Of a DNA stretch of 13,073 nucleotides, positions 9,170-13,073 are shown piece by piece (within the stretch, counting starts at the first letter, position 1; every line of letters starts with the position of its first letter). The DNA is taken from contig PJRA01000555.1 of NCBI GenBank assembly GCA_016987375.1, forward strand, positions 1,485,152 through 1,498,224, read 5' to 3'. The DNA is from Brachionus koreanus (Eukaryota > Rotifera > Eurotatoria > Ploima > Brachionidae). Both the position numbers and the translations under genes were made by a program. The notes below the pieces were generated by a model. That model was not told where the DNA came from. It searched no databases and was given only the letters and a program-made list of their open reading frames with translations.

Positions 9170-9748
9170 CTACATAGTTAAATTTGTTTTAGCTAACTTT
9201 ATTTCGATTAAAAAAGAATAAATTATTATACATAAATATTGAAAAAAAATTGATAAAATTTGATAGGAATTAGATTTATTTTTTAATATTACTAATTCTA
9301 AAAAAATCAGTTTGTTCAATGATTTGTCCACGTTCAGACCTAATTTAAAACTGTTTATTGACTCTGCCGATATTACATGGTCTGGCAATTCGTTCCAAAA
9401 TGACACTACTCTAATAGTAAAAAAAATTATAGCGTAATGAGCCTCTTTTGTTGATTTCCCGGACTAGTTGTTTATTGTGCGATCTTCTCAGATTCAATGG
9501 CAGACTTTTAGCACAATTTATTTCATTAATCAAGTTGACTTAATCGAACCCATTTACTATTTTAAACATCTGGATCAAGTCCCCTCTTAGTCAGCGATCC
9601 TATAATCTCTGCAAACTTAGTGGCTTCCCATCTTTCATCATATTTTTTTTCTTAATTGGTTTGATTAAGTTTGTTGCTCTTCTTTGAACTTTTTCGAGAG
9701 TTTTGATATCAGTTTTTGTTGACGTGATCACAAGAACAGAATACTAAA
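9170..9748 (-). pseudogene. Decayed 3' end of a CR1/jockey-like LINE reverse-transcriptase ORF
   Basis: Read on the minus strand from 9748, the frame gives TDIKTLEKVQRRATNLI, then LSLQRL*DR*LRGDLIQMFK, LNLRRSHNKQLVREI and RGSLRYNFF. After a one-base frameshift near 9420 comes VSFWNELPDHVISAESINSF and a stop at 9172-9170. This is the characteristic C-terminal tail after the reverse-transcriptase domain in CR1/jockey-type non-LTR elements (KVQRRATKLI... RGDLI... N.W..LP..VV.A.S). Three stops and the frameshift show it is dead. The catalytic FADD region is absent, fitting a 5'-truncated insertion. No clear 3' repeat or target duplication was found. Confidence 0.85.
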
Positions 9749-10597
9749 ATTTTTTGTTATCACAAAGAATTTATTCAGGTTTGAAAGCAAAAAAAGCGAT
9801 GAAAAAGATCTACTATGACAGCATTATAAAAATATTTCAAATATTTTTAAAATAGCGAAAGTAAAAACATTATGTTTGAGGCAAAAATAGGAATCGAAAC
9901 ACACGTGAGAAGATGTAAATAACCCAGAATATCATTTTAATAGATTTGACTTAAAAACCTTCTTTTTCTTTTTTAAATAAATGTTTTTTTTCTTATTCAT
10001 TTATTCGCTTAATTCAATTAAAAAAAATGTAAGAAGTAATTCACAGACATAATGGTGTAAACAATGGAGCATGTTGTCAATTGTGCCATTTATATTTATT
10101 CAATAAACTTAACTAAACTAGATGATAGAGAAAGTTAAAAGAAAATTAAATAAGAAAAATTTGTTCAATACAACACCGAAAAATATTTATAAACTAATTT
10201 TATTTAAAAAAAAAGTTGACTAAAGAATTAAATATTTAAAATCCTTTTTCAAAATAATAAAGTAATCTAGGTGAAAAATCAATTGTTTTTTTTGTAAGCT
10301 TTTATATTTTTATACAATATTTAAAAATATTCAATTAAAAAAAGCCTTTTATTTCGAAAAATAATACTATCCAAAATATTCTTTTTTTTTCAAAATAATG
10401 GATATAGAGTGGTCTTGGGCATTTAAGCTTGGAGCACTAGTTTTTCCAATTTTTTTTTTCTATATCATAGACACTTGTACGAAATCACCTATTTTATATT
10501 TTGAATCCAAATTCAATGGTCCCATTGAGTGCCATAATTTAATTTTTGTCAAAAAATAATAGCAACAAAAATTTCTAGTCTTAAATGTATATTAATG
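9749..10597. other. AT-rich intergenic DNA upstream of hinderin
   Basis: No coding frame or repeat family was recognised between the LINE remnant and the hairpin upstream of the hinderin homologue. The promoter presumably lies towards the right end, but I see no diagnostic element. Confidence 0.5.
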
Positions 10598-10653
10598 GTT
10601 GTCAAGAACAGATACTAGAATTTTTTTTTCGAATAAAATCTGTCCTTAACAAC
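10598..10653. repeat. Imperfect hairpin upstream of the hinderin homologue
   Basis: GTTGTCAAGAACAGAT (10598-10613) and ATCTGTCCTTAACAAC (10638-10653) are inverted copies with two mismatches and a 24-nt loop. They lie about 60 nt upstream of the start codon, in the promoter or leader region. It is either a small foldback remnant or a regulatory structure. Confidence 0.4.
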
Positions 10654-10672
10654 AAAATAAATTTAGAAAAAA

Positions 10673-10694
10673 GCCATTCTCTTTATTTGCATAG
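10673..10694 (+). promoter_or_regulatory. 3' splice-site-like AG just before the hinderin start
   Basis: A pyrimidine-rich stretch (CCATTCTCTTTATTTGCATAG) ends in AG at 10693-10694, 15 nt before ATG 10710. Its position parallels the acceptor before the KIAA2012-like start, which suggests spliced-leader addition or a 5'-UTR intron. Confidence 0.4.
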
Positions 10695-10709
10695 TACAAC
10701 AAAACTCTC

Positions 10710-12112
10710 ATGTCCAAAGAAACAGTGCTAACGTGGAAAAAGCCAGGTAACAAAAATCCTAACTAGCTAACTAGGTGACTAAACAATATTTTGAGTTAAG
10801 AAAGACCTTTTCCGAAAAGGTCGCCTTCGATGACTTCAATTCTGCAATCAATTGATCAGGAAAAAACATCAGCAAAAATGCAACCGAATTACTTCGGCAA
10901 ACTTAGCCAGAGCAATGATCAAAACTCGAGCACAAACGTGACAGGATCAAAGCTTACCATAAAAGACCTGTGTCCCGAGGACAAAAGCCGCATAGCTAAT
11001 TTGATCAAAGAATTGGCCAAGTAGGCAATAATTTCTTGTTCAACAGCATTTTAATTTTCGAATTAAAGAATAAGTGATGAAAAAAAACAAATTGAGAGAT
11101 CGCTGGAAGAAGAGAGACGCTCCAAAGAAGCCGAGATTGCCGAAGTCCTCAAACAGCAAGAGAATTTGCTTAGTGAAAAGGAAGCTTTGTTGAAAAAATT
11201 CTCCAAAATTCAGCAAAAGTTGGTCGATCTTCAAAAAGAAAAAAAAGAAAAGCTACCACCTAGGCCAGTGTGCAAAAATAAGTCCGACGAAAAACAAAGC
11301 AAATCGTTTAATCCTTTTAAGTCATCAACACCGAAAAACTTGTCGCCAAGAAGCTTGTCACCCATTTCAAGTGTGGAGAAAAATGCTGAGACAAAAAATG
11401 ATGCTTCTCCTAGGCAAAATGAGTCTGCCGATGATATAAGAAAATGTGAGCTAATTAGGGAACAAATGCAACTTGCTGAAGAACAAAAAAAACTCAAGAA
11501 TCTTCTTGAAAGTCAGGAGGAAATTTTAAGAGAAAAACAAGTATATAACAAAATTCTATCATTCATAATTTAAACAATAAAATTTGGATCACAAAGGCTC
11601 AAATAATGGTTCAACAACAGCTTCATTTGAAACGGCTTGAAGAGTTAACTTTGCTTAAAAGTGAAAGTCAAAGACAACTGAACAATCAAGCTAGTCTTTT
11701 TTACCAACCAGTAGGTCAAACTTTTCCTAATTTTCAGGTTCCTTTTGCGATTCCAAATTTTGGGCCGATTAGCGAAAAGCCGACATCTAATTTGAATCCG
11801 GCTGAGCAAGTGTGTACACCGGCACAGTCTGATTCTGGCATTAAACTTAATGATCTAGATGAGGAAAGTTTAGAAAATTTGGCCAATATTGTTTACAAAA
11901 AGATGATTCAGAAGAAAAAGTGCTCCAAGCCCAGAGCGGAAAATGAATTAAAAAAAGTTAAAAACAAATTGGATCAAGACGAAAGTTTAGTTGATTTGAT
12001 TATCCAAGAAAAAAAATCAGTTGATGGATTGAAGAAAAAAATTGAACAGCCTGCAAATAATGAAGATTTGGAAGAGAGTAAATTAATCGAAGACTTGTTT
12101 TTTATTAAATAG
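10710..12112 (+). CDS. KIAA1328: Hinderin (KIAA1328) homologue, SMC3-interacting coiled-coil protein
   Basis: Four exons (10710-10746, 10801-11020, 11069-11540, 11597-12112) join in frame to 414 residues. The intron phases are 1, 2 and 0, and each splice avoids a frame break. The diagnostic block is LTIKDLCPEDKSRIANLIKE (residues about 65-84), followed by a long Glu/Lys-rich coiled coil, a Ser/Pro-rich linker, and a second coiled coil with KKLKNLLESQEEILREKQAQ and QQQLHLKRLEEL. The same two blocks occur in the same order in vertebrate hinderin, as I remember it. Hinderin was described as binding the cohesin subunit SMC3 and interfering with SMC1 binding; whether that holds here is inference. 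No signal peptide or membrane segment is seen, so a cytosolic or nuclear protein is expected. The start at 10710 follows an acceptor-like AG by 15 nt. AATAAA lies at 12154-12159. The protein is shorter than the vertebrate one, mainly in the linker and tail. Confidence 0.8.
10747..10800 (+). other. Intron 1 of the hinderin homologue, 54 nt
   Basis: The donor is CCAG|GTAACA and the acceptor is GAGTTAAG, with a branch-point-like GACTAAAC about 20 nt before the acceptor. It joins a 12-codon first exon (MSKETVLTWKKP) in phase 1 to exon 2, whose frame is open back to the acceptor (ERPFPKRSPSM...). This extends the protein upstream of the first long frame, which would otherwise start at ATG 10830. 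Confidence 0.72.
11021..11068 (+). other. Intron 2 of the hinderin homologue, 48 nt
   Basis: The donor is GGCCAA|GTAGGC and the acceptor is AATTAAAG. The frame upstream would stop at TAG inside the donor. Removing 48 nt restores a phase-2 join that reads ...LIKELAKISDEKK..., which continues the conserved family block. This protein-level continuity is the strongest support among the introns here. Confidence 0.85.
11541..11596 (+). other. Intron 3 of the hinderin homologue, 56 nt
   Basis: The donor is AAACAA|GTATAT and the acceptor is GATCACAAAG. It is phase 0 on both sides, joining ...EEILREKQ to AQIMVQQQLHLK... within the second coiled coil. Without splicing the frame stops at 11571-11573. 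Confidence 0.8.
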
Positions 12113-12153
12113 ACAAATTTTATTTTTCTTTGTTATTAACTTTTTTTATTTAG

Positions 12154-12159
12154 AATAAA
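12154..12159 (+). terminator. Polyadenylation signal AATAAA after the hinderin stop
   Basis: AATAAA begins 42 nt after the TAG stop at 12110-12112 and is a plausible signal for the 414-residue form. In DNA this AT-rich, the hexamer alone is weak evidence. Confidence 0.35.
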
Positions 12160-12405
12160 ATTGAAAATTTTATCAAAAATGAAGATATTATTTGGCTTAC
12201 AATTTTTTTTATTTTTCACCGAGTAATATACTGTTAAATCAAAAATATTTATGCCTTGTAAAAAATCATTTATTATATATTATGGCACTATATCGTTACA
12301 TAAAAAAAAATAGAATAAAAGACAGAAAAAAATGTCGATATAAGTATAAAAAAGTTGTCATCGAAATTTTAAATAAAAAAGATAGAGAAAAATAGCAAAT
12401 TAAAG

Positions 12406-12617
12406 TGTTAAGCAAAAAAATCAAAGAAAATGGAAAAATGCTTTCAAAATCTAAGTCTAAGAGTCAAAATTCAGATCCCCTAATCCAGTTGCGGAATAGA
12501 GATGTTCCTCGCAATGAACAAAAACAGTGCTCAACAACTACTAAAAATAATTCGATTGTCTCAACTTCTGTTCCAACTCAGACTTTGTCATCTATTGCTT
12601 CTTTTGCTTATTCATAA
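12406..12617 (+). CDS. Possible alternative last exon of the hinderin homologue
   Basis: This is an open frame of about 70 codons, rich in Ser, Thr, Lys and Gln (SKSKSKSQNS, later STSVPTQTLSS), preceded by ATTAAAG ending at 12405. A donor GTAAAT at 12078, inside exon 4, is phase 1. Joining 12077 to 12406 is in phase and gives a 473-residue protein with a low-complexity tail instead of the stop at 12110-12112. The implied intron of 328 nt is longer than the others in this gene. AATAAA follows at 12865-12870. It could also be an unrelated frame. Confidence 0.3.
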
Positions 12618-12958
12618 GTTGTGAAGAAAAGTGAATGTATTGTTAAATAATTATTGATTGTTCTAAATATTTTGATTTTATGGATAAATTAATTATTATT
12701 TTAAATTGAAAATAATGAATGATGATTTTTTTCTGTCAGTTAGGCTATTGGAAAAATATAATCAGCTGCTCAATGACTTAATCATTTTTCTACACAATTT
12801 CTTTATATGTATGTTAATTAATCAATTTTTCGATACTTTTCTATATGTATAGGTTTTTTTTTCTAATAAATTTTTCTATTAAATTAATTTCGATATAATG
12901 AGTCAGTCCCAATATGTTAGTTTATTATTGGCATTGTGAAATTTGAAACAAAATCAAA
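12618..12958. other. AT-rich flank after hinderin
   Basis: No coding content. It contains AATAAA at 12865-12870, which could serve the alternative last exon, and ends at the second foldback MITE copy. Confidence 0.5.
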
Positions 12959-13073
12959 AATTTAAAATTAAACTAACTCTTTTTCTAAGGGTCTAAAAAT
13001 CGTTCTGCAAAATGAATCAGCTGATACAAGGAATGTATCACTCAAATTTATTTCGTGCAAAATCTGTGCAATT
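12959..13073. mobile_element. Second copy of the foldback MITE, one arm, cut by the window end
   Basis: This stretch repeats the left arm of the 2221-2486 element. It has TTTAAAATTAAAC, a T-run, GGGTCTAAAAATCGTT, a TGCAAAAT block, ATCAGCTGATACAAGG, then TGTATCACTCAAA and GTGCAAAATCTGTG. It diverges by scattered substitutions, as expected for an older copy. The second arm would lie beyond the window. Confidence 0.78.

Noticed and set aside
11040..11497. Minus-strand frames rich in Phe, Leu and Ser
   Set aside because: These are antisense shadows of the Lys/Glu-rich hinderin coiled coil; the composition is what reversing such codons produces.
12192..12395. 67-codon plus-strand frame of Lys/Tyr/Ile-rich composition
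   Set aside because: It is made of A/T-run codons with no structure or splice support, typical of random AT-rich DNA.
1..13073. CRISPR array, prokaryotic operon, phage or defence system
   Set aside because: There are no regularly spaced repeats and no bacterial gene organisation; introns and animal transposons indicate a eukaryotic nuclear genome.

Overview
The window looks like nuclear DNA from a small, very AT-rich animal (by eye roughly three quarters A+T). Coding exons are interrupted by very short spliceosomal introns (48-57 nt), long poly-A/poly-T tracts separate the genes, and the transposon debris (mariner-type transposase, CR1-like LINE tail, palindromic MITEs) is of animal type. 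A rotifer or similarly compact AT-rich invertebrate would fit, but nothing here fixes the phylum. The prokaryotic vocabulary of operons, ribosome binding sites and CRISPR does not apply.

Two conserved but little-studied animal genes face away from each other. On the minus strand, a GC-richer exon (5504-4653) encodes a protein recognisable as the N-terminal region of the KIAA2012 family. Further minus-strand coding exons lie at 1569-768, 717-661 and 603-473. They are either the 3' part of the same gene, across an intron of about 3.1 kb, or a separate gene. On the plus strand, four exons (10710-10746, 10801-11020, 11069-11540, 11597-12112) join in frame into a 414-residue coiled-coil protein that matches hinderin (KIAA1328, the SMC3-interacting protein). 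An alternative last exon (12406-12617) would give 473 residues. Both recognised starts sit 15-17 nt behind a 3'-splice-site-like AG, as expected if the messages receive a spliced leader.

The 3.1 kb between the minus-strand coding blocks holds a dead mariner transposase (4303-3663), a Tc1/mariner-like MITE with 51-bp inverted repeats (2866-3129), and a near-perfect foldback MITE (2221-2486) whose arm recurs at the right edge of the window (12959-13073). It also contains a short exon-like frame (2773-2705). The 5.2 kb between the divergent genes is mostly featureless AT-rich DNA. It contains a GC-rich island (5711-5806), a short foldback (8018-8114), a small unexplained frame (8514-8389), a decayed CR1-like LINE 3' end (9748-9170) and a few hairpins.
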